Shown: piece by piece, positions 44,404-52,496 of the stretch
Position numbering within the stretch: position 1 is the first letter of the stretch
How the letters are laid out: every line of letters begins with the position of its first letter
NCBI GenBank assembly: GCA_030429345.1
Contig: JAUIFJ010000002.1
Span: forward strand, 62,001-126,000
Origin: a bacterium
GTDB taxonomy: Bacteria; CAIWAD01
Direction: 5' to 3'
DNA: 64,000 nt
The notes under the pieces: model-generated
Databases searched by the model: none
What the model saw: the letters and a program-made list of their open reading frames with translations, nothing else
Told to the model about the DNA's origin: nothing
Translations under genes and position numbers: made by a program

Positions 44404-45492
44404 CTAGCCCAGCTCGATCAGCGTATCACGGATCCGCTCGGCGCTCTTGCCGTCCCACAGGGGAATCGCCTGGCCGGTCTTGCCCCGCCCGGCGAGCACG
44501 TCTTCCACGGCCGCAAGGATCGCGGAGCGCTCCGTCCCTGCCATGGTATTGCTTCCCAGTTCGACGGTGACGTAGCGTTCCGTGTTCTGGCGCAGCGTGA
44601 TGCAGGGAATGTGCAGCCAGCTCGTCTCTTCCTGGATGCCCCCGCTGTCCGTCAGCACCAGGCGCGAGCAGGAATAGAGGCTCAGGAAATCCAGGTAGCT
44701 CAGCGGCTCGCAGAGCGTGATCCCCGGCATCTCCTTCAGGGTCTGCAGCAGGCCGTGCCCCTCGATGTTCTTGCGCGTGCGCGGGTGGATGGGGAAGACG
44801 ATCGGCATCTTCTTCTGGATGATGTCCAGCGTGCCCAGCAGGTCGGCGAGGATCTCCGGATCGTCCACATTGCTCGGCCGGTGCAGGGTCAGGACGGCAT
44901 ACTCGCCGCGTGTGACACCGAGGCGCTCCGGGACATCCAGCTTGCGGGCCGGGTCGACCATGCGGGCCAGGGTGTCGATCATGGTGTTTCCCACCAGGCG
45001 GATCTTCTCTTCCGGAATCCCTTCGGCCCTCAGGTTGTCATCGGCCTCCTGGCAGGTCGTCAGCAGCAGGTCGCTGAGCACGTCGGTGACCAGGCGGTTG
45101 ATCTCCTCGGGCATGCTGCGGTCCCGGCTGCGCAGGCCGGCTTCCACATGGGCGATGCGAATGCCCAGCTTGGCGGCGACCATGGAGCAGGCGGCAGTCG
45201 AATTGACATCCCCGACCACCAGCACCCAGTCCGGTTTCTCGTCCAGGCAGACCTGCTCGAAGCGCTTCATGATTTCCGCGGTCTGCACCGCGTGGCTGCC
45301 GCTGCCCACTTCCAGGTTGATATCCGGCTTGGGAATGCCCAGCTCGTCGAAAAAGCTCTGCGACATGCGGTGGTCGTAGTGCTGTCCGGTGTGGACCAGG
45401 ACGAACTGCAGGCTGCTGCCCTCGAAGGCGCGCGCAATGGGGGCGATTTTCATGAAGTTGGGTCGCGCTCCGACCACGCCGATCACTTTCAC
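44404..45492 (-). CDS. wecB: UDP-N-acetylglucosamine 2-epimerase (non-hydrolysing)
   Basis: This 362-residue enzyme interconverts UDP-GlcNAc and UDP-ManNAc. Key segments are GARPNFMKIAPIARAF, LVHTGQHYDHRMSQSFF, VVGDVNSTAACSMVAAKLGI, HVEAGLRSRDRSMPEEINRL and, near the C-terminus, LVLTDSGGIQEETSWL for nucleotide binding. In this locus, which also encodes WbpB/D/E-like enzymes, a WbpI-type role on UDP-2,3-diacetamido-glucuronate is an alternative that the sequence alone does not exclude. Confidence 0.92.
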   Translation of the reverse strand: MKVIGVVGARPNFMKIAPIARAFEGSSLQFVLVHTGQHYDHRMSQSFFDELGIPKPDINLEVGSGSHAVQTAEIMKRFEQVCLDEKPDWVLVVGDVNSTAACSMVAAKLGIRIAHVEAGLRSRDRSMPEEINRLVTDVLSDLLLTTCQEADDNLRAEGIPEEKIRLVGNTMIDTLARMVDPARKLDVPERLGVTRGEYAVLTLHRPSNVDDPEILADLLGTLDIIQKKMPIVFPIHPRTRKNIEGHGLLQTLKEMPGITLCEPLSYLDFLSLYSCSRLVLTDSGGIQEETSWLHIPCITLRQNTERYVTVELGSNTMAGTERSAILAAVEDVLAGRGKTGQAIPLWDGKSAERIRDTLIELG

Positions 45493-45508
45493 AGGATGTC
45501 CTTGTGTG

Positions 45509-46381
45509 CTAGTGGGTTTCGTCCTTGGCGATCTGCTCCAGGTACTCCCGGTAGGGCGAGCGGGGCAGGGTTTCCAGCAGGGCCTTGAAGGCCGCCTCGT
45601 CGAGGAAGCCCATGCGATAGGCGATCTCCTCGATGCAGCCGATTTTCAGCCCCTGGCGGTGTTCAATGCTTCCAATAAAGGAATTGGCTTCCAGCAGGCT
45701 TTCCGTGGTGCCCGTATCCAGCCAGGCAATGCCTCTTCCCAGGCGGTTGACCCGCAACTGGCCGTCTTCCAGATAGGCGCGGTTGAGGTCCGTGATCTCC
45801 AGCTCCCCGCGCGGCGAGGGCTGCAGGCGCGCGGCGCGCCGGCTGACCTCGCCGTCGTAGATATAGAGCCCGGGAACGGCGAAGTTGCTCTTCGGCTTCA
45901 GCGGCTTCTCTTCGATGGACAGCACCTGGTCGCTGGCATCGTATTCGACGACGCCGTAGCGTTCCGGGTCCTTGACCCGGTAGCCGAAGATCAGCGCGCC
46001 GCTGCCGAAGCCGCGAATCGCCTCGCGGAAGAAATTGTAGGGCCCGTAGAAAAGGTTGTCGCCCAGGATCAGGCAGACCGGCTCGCCGCCGATGAACTCC
46101 GCCCCGATGGTGAAGGCCTGGGCAATGCCCTTCGGCTCTTCCTGGACGGCCCATTCGAGCTTCAGGCCCAGGGCTGAGCCGTCGCCCAGCAGGCGCTGGA
46201 AGCTGGCCTGGTCCTCGGGAGTGGTGATGAGCAGGATCTCGCGAATGCCGCCCAGCATCAGGGTGCTCAGCGGATAGTAGATCATCGGCTTGTCGTAGAC
46301 ATACATCAGCTGCTTGCTGTAGGCCTTGCTGATGGGATAGAGTCGGCTGCCCGCCCCGCCGGCGAGGATGATGCCCTTCAT
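45509..46381 (-). CDS. rfbA: Glucose-1-phosphate thymidylyltransferase
   Basis: This 290-residue nucleotidyltransferase makes dTDP-glucose from dTTP and glucose-1-phosphate. It shows KGIILAGGAGSRLYPISKAY at the N-terminus, KPMIYYPLSTLMLGGIREIL, GIAQAFTIGAEFIG and LILGDNLFYG, all standard for RfbA/RmlA. rfbB, rfbC and rfbD are not in this window, so the final deoxysugar is unknown. It lies 16 bases upstream of wecB in the minus-strand arm. Confidence 0.95.
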   Translation of the reverse strand: MKGIILAGGAGSRLYPISKAYSKQLMYVYDKPMIYYPLSTLMLGGIREILLITTPEDQASFQRLLGDGSALGLKLEWAVQEEPKGIAQAFTIGAEFIGGEPVCLILGDNLFYGPYNFFREAIRGFGSGALIFGYRVKDPERYGVVEYDASDQVLSIEEKPLKPKSNFAVPGLYIYDGEVSRRAARLQPSPRGELEITDLNRAYLEDGQLRVNRLGRGIAWLDTGTTESLLEANSFIGSIEHRQGLKIGCIEEIAYRMGFLDEAAFKALLETLPRSPYREYLEQIAKDETH

Positions 46382-46431
46382 GGCGCTCTCGTTTTCAGTG
46401 TGTTGGCGGCAAGATAGGGAAGCCGCGCCCT

Positions 46432-47403
46432 TTAGACCGGTTTGCGCTCACCGGTGTAGTACGAGGTGTACCAGTCCAGGAAATGCTTGATGCCCTGGTC
46501 GATGTTGGTCGTCGGCAGAAAGCCGAGTTTCTCCGTCGAATGCTGAATGTCGGCGAAACTTTCCGGCACGTCTCCGGGCTGCATGGGCAGGAACTCGATT
46601 TCCGCCTTGCGGTCCAGGTAGCCCTCGATCAGGTGGACGAAATCCATCAGCTGTTCGCTGCGGTGGTTGCCCAGGTTGAAAATCTCGCAGGGGTAGTTGT
46701 TGTCGATGGCGCCGCGAATGCCCTGCACGATGTCCGCCACGTAGGTGAAGTCGCGCTTCATCTTGCCGTGGTTGAAGACCTGGATCGGCTCGCCGGCGAG
46801 GATCTTCCGGGTGAAGATGAAGAGCGCCATGTCCGGCCGGCCCCACGGCCCGTAGACGGTGAAGAAGCGCAGGCCGGTGGTGTTCAGTCCGTAGAGATGG
46901 GAGTAGCAATGGGCCATCATCTCGTTGGCCTTCTTGGAGGCGGCGTAGAGGCTGATCGGATTGTCCACCCGGTCCTCGACGCTGAAGGGGACCTTCTTGT
47001 TGGATCCGTAGACCGAGCTGCTGCTGGCGTAGATCAGGCCCTCCACCTTGCGGTGGCGGCAGAGTTCCAGGATGTTGAGAAAGCCCACCAGGTTGGAGTC
47101 CATGTATACATGGGGATGCGTCACGCTGTAGCGCACGCCGGCCTGGGCTGCCAGGTTGACCACCTTCTGCGGCTCGTAGGTGTTGAAGATCTTTTCCAGG
47201 TGGCCCTTGTTGTAGAGGTCCGCCTTTTCGAAGTGGAAATTGTCGTACTGCTTCAGCTGCTCGACGCGGTCCCACTTGAGCTGCGGATCATAGTAGTCGT
47301 TGACAATGTCGATGCCGCAGACCTCGACGCCATCCTCCACCAGGGAGCGACAAAGATGATAGCCGATGAAGCCGGCCGCGCCGGTGACGAGGATTCGTGT
47401 CAA
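46432..47403 (-). CDS. UDP-glucuronate 4-epimerase-like SDR
   Basis: This 323-residue NAD-dependent short-chain epimerase has a Rossmann ILVTGAAGFIGYHLCRSL, an NDYYDPQLK segment typical of the glucuronate subgroup, LAAQAGVRYSVTHPHVYMDS, catalytic SSSSVYG...YAASKKANE and TTGLRFFTVYGPWGRPDMAL. It converts UDP-GlcA to UDP-GalA. The start is TTG 47403 with GGGAG about six bases upstream. It is the first gene of the minus-strand arm, 50 bases before rfbA. Confidence 0.93.
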   Translation of the reverse strand: MTRILVTGAAGFIGYHLCRSLVEDGVEVCGIDIVNDYYDPQLKWDRVEQLKQYDNFHFEKADLYNKGHLEKIFNTYEPQKVVNLAAQAGVRYSVTHPHVYMDSNLVGFLNILELCRHRKVEGLIYASSSSVYGSNKKVPFSVEDRVDNPISLYAASKKANEMMAHCYSHLYGLNTTGLRFFTVYGPWGRPDMALFIFTRKILAGEPIQVFNHGKMKRDFTYVADIVQGIRGAIDNNYPCEIFNLGNHRSEQLMDFVHLIEGYLDRKAEIEFLPMQPGDVPESFADIQHSTEKLGFLPTTNIDQGIKHFLDWYTSYYTGERKPV

Positions 47404-47694
47404 GATGTGCTCCCGTTCATGGATCGTGCCCCTGTTCCTTGTGAATATCGGTAACGCGAGGTGGAGGCTCCAGCGTCGGGGAATCCTTCCTTCGGCCTTC
47501 TTGGGAATCCGTGCGCGAAGTGCGAAACTTCGCGGCTGCCCGGAAGCTTTCGCGATGCTTGACTCCCTTTGATCCAGGGCCCTGTGGCCCCGACGGTTGG
47601 CCGAACCGGGGCCGCCGTTGGATTTGCGGTGCATTTGTGCCGAAAAAACAAGGTCGAAAGGGGTCCTTTCGCTGGTGGAAAACACGCGGTGGCC
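47404..47694. promoter_or_regulatory. Divergent leader region of the polysaccharide locus with strong hairpins
   Basis: These 291 bases hold no gene. Two stems stand out: CGCGAAGT-GCGAA-ACTTCGCG (47514-47534) and GGCCCCG...CGGGGCC (47586-47613). Promoters for both arms must be here, but none is clear. I saw no JUMPstart/ops-like GGCGGTAGC element. Confidence 0.5.
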
Positions 47695-48918
47695 ATGAAC
47701 CTGCTGATGATCAATCCCTACGCGATTCCGCCCGAATGGGGCGGTGGAACGCGGCATCACGCCCTGTGCCGGCAGCTCATCGAGCAAGGGCACCGGGTGT
47801 TGCTGGTTGCCTCCGGATTCGATCACGTGACCAAGCAGGAACGGCGCCTGGCGGCCGGGCAGGACCACCTGTTCCGCGAAGAGGAGGGAGTGCCCTTCCT
47901 CTGGTTGCGCACCACGCCCTACAGCGGCAACACCCTGGCCCGGGTACGCAACATGCGCAGTTTCGCCGCCGCGCTCCAGAGGCTCCCCGCGCTGCCGGAT
48001 GGCTTCGTTCCGGACCGCGTCCTGGGCAGCACACCGCACCTTTTTTCGGCGCGTGAGTCCCTGCGCCTTGCGCGGCGCATGAAGCTGCCCTTCACCCTGG
48101 AAGTCCGTGATATCTGGCCCGAGACACTGAAACTGCTGGGCGGCTTCTCCTCCTGGCATCCCTTCGTGCTCTGGCTGGCCAGGCTGGAACAGCAGGTCTA
48201 CCGCGGAGCCGACCGCATCGTCTCCCTGCTGCCGGGAGCCTGGCAGCATTTCCAGACCTTCGGCGTGCCGCGAGAGCGGGTGGACTGGGTTCCCAACGGA
48301 GTGAACCTGGCCCAGCTGCCTCCCTACACGGAGCGCGAGCAGACGAAGGATCCCTTCACCGTGACCTACGCCGGAGCCCATGGCCTGGCCAACGGCCTGG
48401 ATTCGATTCTCGACGCGGCCTCGCTGTTGGGGGACCTGGGCCGGGCGGGGAAGATCCGCTTCCGCTTCCTGGGACATGGCCCGCATCGCCAGGCGCTCAT
48501 CGATCGCGCCCGCGGCGAGGGCATGGACTGGGTCGAGTTCCGCGAAGCCGTGCCCAAGCACGAGGTCTATTCGGTGCTTGCCGATTCGGACGCCCTGGTG
48601 GCGACCTTGAAGGATTCCCCGCTCTACCAGTACGGCATCAGCCTGAACAAGATCTACGACTACCTGGGCGTGGGACGCCCGGTGGTCTTCGGCGTCCGCA
48701 GCTACAACGACCCGGTCTCCGAGGCCGGAGCGGGATTCAGCGTGGCGCCCGAAGACGCGCCGGCCATGGCCGAGGCCCTGCGCAGGCTGGTGGAGATGAG
48801 CCCCGCCGAGCGCTCCGCCCTGGGGCGCAAGGGGCGCGACTTCATCGAAAGCCGCCACAGCCACGAGATCCTGGGGCGGCAGCTGGAAGAGGCGCTGCGG
48901 AAGGCTGGGCCGCAATGA
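47695..48918 (+). CDS. Family GT4-type glycosyltransferase (WbuB-like)
   Basis: This 407-residue GT-B glycosyltransferase has an N-terminal MINPYAIPPEWGGGTRHHAL acceptor domain, EVRDIWPETLKLLGG (typical of the WbuB/fucosamine-transferase subgroup), VPNGVN at the domain junction and the donor domain with ISLNKIYDYLGVGRPVVFG. It probably adds the second sugar to the lipid-linked primer made by the next gene's product. ATG 47695 is two codons after an in-frame GTG; the exact start is uncertain. Its stop overlaps the next ATG. Confidence 0.9.
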   Translation: MNLLMINPYAIPPEWGGGTRHHALCRQLIEQGHRVLLVASGFDHVTKQERRLAAGQDHLFREEEGVPFLWLRTTPYSGNTLARVRNMRSFAAALQRLPALPDGFVPDRVLGSTPHLFSARESLRLARRMKLPFTLEVRDIWPETLKLLGGFSSWHPFVLWLARLEQQVYRGADRIVSLLPGAWQHFQTFGVPRERVDWVPNGVNLAQLPPYTEREQTKDPFTVTYAGAHGLANGLDSILDAASLLGDLGRAGKIRFRFLGHGPHRQALIDRARGEGMDWVEFREAVPKHEVYSVLADSDALVATLKDSPLYQYGISLNKIYDYLGVGRPVVFGVRSYNDPVSEAGAGFSVAPEDAPAMAEALRRLVEMSPAERSALGRKGRDFIESRHSHEILGRQLEEALRKAGPQ

Positions 48919-49547
48919 GCCGCCCGAGCCTGTATACGCGCAGCCTGAAAGTGCTGATCGACCGGCTGGGCGCCGCCGTGGCCCTGCTGCTGCTGCTGCC
49001 TGTGCTGCTGCTGCTGGCGCTGCTGGTGCGCATGAAGCTCGGCAGCCCGGTCTTTTTCACCCAGGTGCGGCCCGGCTACCAGGCGCGCCCTTTCCGCATG
49101 GTCAAGTTCCGCACGATGACCGACGAGCGTGACACAAAGGGAGAGCTCCTGCCCGACGAGGTGCGCTTGACCCCCTTCGGCCGCTTCCTGCGCAGCACCA
49201 GCCTCGACGAGCTGCCCGAACTGCTCAACGTGCTGCGCGGCGACATGAGCCTGGTCGGACCGCGTCCCCTGCTGATGCGCTACGTGGAGCGCTATTCGGA
49301 GCGGCAGTATCGCCGGCACGAGGTCCTGCCCGGTGTCACGGGCTGGGCGCAGGTCAACGGGCGCAACGCCATCGACTGGGATACCAAGTTCGAGCTGGAC
49401 GTGTATTACGTGGATCACGTCAGCCTGAGCCTGGACCTGCGGATCCTCTTCCTGACCGTCTGGAAGATGGTGCGGCGCGACGGCATCAGCCAGCCCGGCC
49501 ACGCAACGGCCGAGGAGTTCATGGGCAGCGAAGGACGGGGCGCATGA
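48915..49547 (+). CDS. Initiating phosphoglycosyl transferase (PglC-like bacterial sugar transferase)
   Basis: This 210-residue monotopic membrane enzyme has a single re-entrant hydrophobic segment (RLGAAVALLLLLPVLLLLAL), then FFTQVRPGYQARPFRMVKFR, TMTDERD, SLDELPELLNVLRGDMSLVG, PRPLL and GVTGWAQVNGRN. These mark the small PglC class that transfers a sugar phosphate from UDP-sugar to undecaprenyl phosphate. With the PglD- and PglE-like genes just downstream, the likely donor is UDP-diacetamidobacillosamine. Overlaps both neighbours by 4 bases. Confidence 0.93.
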   Translation: MSRPSLYTRSLKVLIDRLGAAVALLLLLPVLLLLALLVRMKLGSPVFFTQVRPGYQARPFRMVKFRTMTDERDTKGELLPDEVRLTPFGRFLRSTSLDELPELLNVLRGDMSLVGPRPLLMRYVERYSERQYRRHEVLPGVTGWAQVNGRNAIDWDTKFELDVYYVDHVSLSLDLRILFLTVWKMVRRDGISQPGHATAEEFMGSEGRGA

Positions 49548-51301
49548 GCGGGGGACCGGCACGCATCCTGCTGATCGGGGCCGGCGGACATGCCCGCGTG
49601 GTCGCCGACATCCTGCTCTGCTGCCGCAGGGAAGGGCAGGAGGTCGAACTGCTCGGCTTCCTGGACGACAATCCGGCGGTCAGCGGCAAGGAGATCCTGG
49701 GCTTCCCGGTCCTGGGCGGCCTGGAAGACGTGGATCGGCACGAGCACGATGCCCTGATCATCGCCATCGGCAACTGCCGCATCCGCCAGCATTTGTATAC
49801 GAGCCTCAAGGCGCGCGGACACTCCTTCCATACGGCGATCCATCCCAGCGCGGTCATCGCCGCCGACTCGCGCATCGGCGAGGGCTGCATGGTCTGCGCC
49901 GGCGCCATCGTCAACACGGGCAGCGTGGTCGGGGTCAACACGATCCTCAACACCTGCTGCAGCGTGGATCACGACAACAAGGTCGGGGACCACGTGCACA
50001 TCGCACCCGGTGTGCGCCTGGGGGGAAACGTCTCCGTGGGAGCCGGTTCCCTGGTGGGCATCGGCGCGGTCGTCATGCCGCAGACCTCGGTCGGGGAGGA
50101 ATGCTCCGTCGGATCGGGCGCCGTCGTGCACCGCAGCCTGCCCGGCGGCGTGGTCGCGGTCGGCGTGCCGGCGCGCGTGATCCGCAGCCGTCCCGGCGAC
50201 GGCAGTAAAAGACGAACAGATGCGGGCAGCGGGGATTTCATCGACACCGGCAGCTCGCGCTGGAAGTCGGCGCTGCAGCAGACGGCGCACGATTTCTACC
50301 ACCTGCCGGACTACCTGGACATCTGCGGGCGGGCCGAAGAGGCGCGCCCGGTGGCCTTCCTGGGCGAGACCGCGGAGGCGCTGATGCTGACGCCCCTGCT
50401 GCTGCGGCCGATTCCGGCGGACCTGGGCATGCCCGCGGACTGGCAGGACGCCAGTTCTCCCTACGGCTATCCTTCGCCCCTGGTCGTACCGCGGGACAGC
50501 AACGACTGCGTACGCCAGATGCTGAAGATCTTCCTGCAGGAGGCCCAGCGTCGCAACATCGTCAGCGCATTTATCCGTTTGCACCCGCTGCTGACCTTGC
50601 CCATGGAGACACTGGGCGAGTTCGGAGAAGTCGTCCGCCACGGGCGCACGGTCTACATGGATCTCAGCTTGAGTGACGAGGAGGGCTGGCGCCAGACCAA
50701 GAGCCGGCACCGCCGCCACATCAACGCCCTCAAGCGCCAGGGCTTCCGCATGGAGATGAACGACTGGTCACGCTTCAAGGATTTTCGTCGCATCTACAAG
50801 GCGACCATGGAGCGGGTCGGCGCCAGCAGCTACTACTATTTCGACGACAGCTATTTCGAGGACCTTCACCGCAGCCTGGGCGAGAGGCTGCACCTCTGCA
50901 CCATTCTTTCGCCGGACAACAAGGTGGCGGCCGCCGGCCTCTTCACGACGGTCAGCGGCATCGTCGAGTATCACCTGGGCGGAACGGCGGAAGAATTCCT
51001 CGACCTGGCCCCGAGCAAGCTGATGTTCCACGGCCTGCGCCGCTGGGGCCGGGAGGCCGGCCTGCGCGTCCTGCACCTGGGGGGCGGCCTGGGCGGTCGC
51101 GAGGACGCCCTGTATCACTTCAAGTCCGGCTTCTCGCCCAGCAGCGCTGCCTTTCAGAGCCTGCGCGTGATCATCGACCCGGAAAAATACCAGGTGCTCT
51201 GCGAGCGCCGCATGCAGCTGAGCGGAGCGCGGCCCGCGGAATGCGGGGAAGCCTACTTCCCGGCATATCGCCTGCCGCCCGCCGCAGGGAAAGGAGTCTG
51301 A
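49544..51301 (+). CDS. Fusion of PglD-like sugar N-acetyltransferase and FemAB-like GNAT domain
   Basis: This protein has 585 residues in two parts. Residues ~1-222 are a PglD/NeuD-type acetyltransferase: Rossmann-like ILLIGAGGHARVVADILL, left-handed beta-helix hexapeptides and the catalytic CSVDHDNKVGDHVHIAPGV. Residues ~245-570 are a FemAB-like GNAT domain (VVRHGRTVYMDLSLSDEEGW, RHRRHINALKRQGF, MERVGASSYYYFDDSYFEDL, VEYHLGGTAEEFLDLAPSKL). Known PglD proteins are only the first part, about 200 residues. The fusion may pair bacillosamine N-acetylation with transfer of an aminoacyl or acyl group. Confidence 0.88.
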   Translation: MSGGPARILLIGAGGHARVVADILLCCRREGQEVELLGFLDDNPAVSGKEILGFPVLGGLEDVDRHEHDALIIAIGNCRIRQHLYTSLKARGHSFHTAIHPSAVIAADSRIGEGCMVCAGAIVNTGSVVGVNTILNTCCSVDHDNKVGDHVHIAPGVRLGGNVSVGAGSLVGIGAVVMPQTSVGEECSVGSGAVVHRSLPGGVVAVGVPARVIRSRPGDGSKRRTDAGSGDFIDTGSSRWKSALQQTAHDFYHLPDYLDICGRAEEARPVAFLGETAEALMLTPLLLRPIPADLGMPADWQDASSPYGYPSPLVVPRDSNDCVRQMLKIFLQEAQRRNIVSAFIRLHPLLTLPMETLGEFGEVVRHGRTVYMDLSLSDEEGWRQTKSRHRRHINALKRQGFRMEMNDWSRFKDFRRIYKATMERVGASSYYYFDDSYFEDLHRSLGERLHLCTILSPDNKVAAAGLFTTVSGIVEYHLGGTAEEFLDLAPSKLMFHGLRRWGREAGLRVLHLGGGLGGREDALYHFKSGFSPSSAAFQSLRVIIDPEKYQVLCERRMQLSGARPAECGEAYFPAYRLPPAAGKGV

Positions 51302-52438
51302 GTGGCGAAGGACAGGGAGCGCATCTTCCTGAGTCCGCCCCACATGGGGGGGCAGGAACTGGAGTATGTGCGCAAGGCCTTCGAGAGCAATTTCATTGCT
51401 CCGCTGGGTCCCATGGTCGATGGACTCGAGAAGCGGCTGGCAGAGGTCACAGGCTTTCCGCATGTCCTGGCCCTGAATGCGGGCACGGCGGCCATGCACC
51501 TGGCCCTGCATCGGCTGGGCATCGGTCCCGGCGACCGGGTGCTGGCCAGTTCGCTGACCTTCATCGGCAGCGTCAGCAGCGTGACGCATCGCGGGGCGGA
51601 ATGCCACTTCGTCGACGCGGAGGCGGCCAGCTGGTGCATGGATCCGGATGCGCTCGAAGAGGCGATCATTGCCTGCCGCAAGGGGGGACAGGAACCGGCG
51701 GCGGTGATCCCGACAGATCTCTACGGACAAAGCTGCGACCTGGAACGCATCGGCGGAATCTGCCGCCGGGAAGGAATTCCGCTGATCTGCGATTCCGCGG
51801 AATCCCTTGGCGCCGGCTGGGGCGAGGGCCACGCGGGCAGCGGAGCCGACCACGCGATCCTCAGCTTCAACGGGAACAAAATCATCACCAGTTCCGGCGG
51901 AGGCGCCCTGCTCTCCCGGGATCATGCATTCATTGAATTCTGCCGATTCCTTTCCACGCAGGCCCGCGATGCGGCTCCTCACTACCAGCACACACATGTG
52001 GGCTATAATTTCCGCATGAGCAACATTGTCGCCGCGGTGGGGATGGGGCAGCTGGAGGTGCTGGAAGAGCGCGTCCGGCAGCGGAGGGCGATCTACGACG
52101 GCTACCGCGAACGGCTGGGCGACCTGCCGGGCTTCGGCTTCATGCCGCGGGATGTCTACGGCCGTTCCAACTGCTGGCTGACGGTGGTCACCATCGACGA
52201 GGAGGCCTTCGGCGCCTCGCCGGAAACCGTGCGCCTGGCGCTGGAGGAGCTGAACATCGAAAGCCGCCCGGTCTGGAAGCCGATGCACATGCAGCCGGTC
52301 TATGCCGGCGCGCCGATGACCGGAGGGGCGGTCGGCGAAGACCTCTTCCGCCGCGGCCTGTGCCTGCCTTCGGGCACGGCCCTGGGCGAAGACGACCTGG
52401 ATCAGATTTGCGAGTGTATACGTCGCACGGGCCGCTAG
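51302..52438 (+). CDS. DegT/DnrJ/EryC1-family aminotransferase (PglE-like)
   Basis: This 378-residue PLP-dependent sugar aminotransferase begins ERIFLSPPHMGGQELEYVRK, with ALNAGTAAMHLALHRLG, ICDSAESLGAGW and the PLP lysine in LSFNGNKIITSSGGGAL. The PPHMGG...ESNFIAPLGP opening is that of PglE-type enzymes, which aminate UDP-4-keto-6-deoxy-GlcNAc before PglD acetylates it. The matching 4,6-dehydratase (PglF) is not seen in the window. GTG 51302 directly follows the previous stop with AAAGGAG upstream. Confidence 0.92.
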   Translation: MAKDRERIFLSPPHMGGQELEYVRKAFESNFIAPLGPMVDGLEKRLAEVTGFPHVLALNAGTAAMHLALHRLGIGPGDRVLASSLTFIGSVSSVTHRGAECHFVDAEAASWCMDPDALEEAIIACRKGGQEPAAVIPTDLYGQSCDLERIGGICRREGIPLICDSAESLGAGWGEGHAGSGADHAILSFNGNKIITSSGGGALLSRDHAFIEFCRFLSTQARDAAPHYQHTHVGYNFRMSNIVAAVGMGQLEVLEERVRQRRAIYDGYRERLGDLPGFGFMPRDVYGRSNCWLTVVTIDEEAFGASPETVRLALEELNIESRPVWKPMHMQPVYAGAPMTGGAVGEDLFRRGLCLPSGTALGEDDLDQICECIRRTGR

Positions 52439-52496
52439 CGGTCCGGCGTCCGGACGTGCGGGCCCGCGCCCGCATCACGATCATGGAGACAGAGCA

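Noticed and set aside
47404-47694. JUMPstart/ops antitermination element upstream of the glycan genes
   Set aside because: No GGCGGTAGC-like motif is present in the region on either strand.
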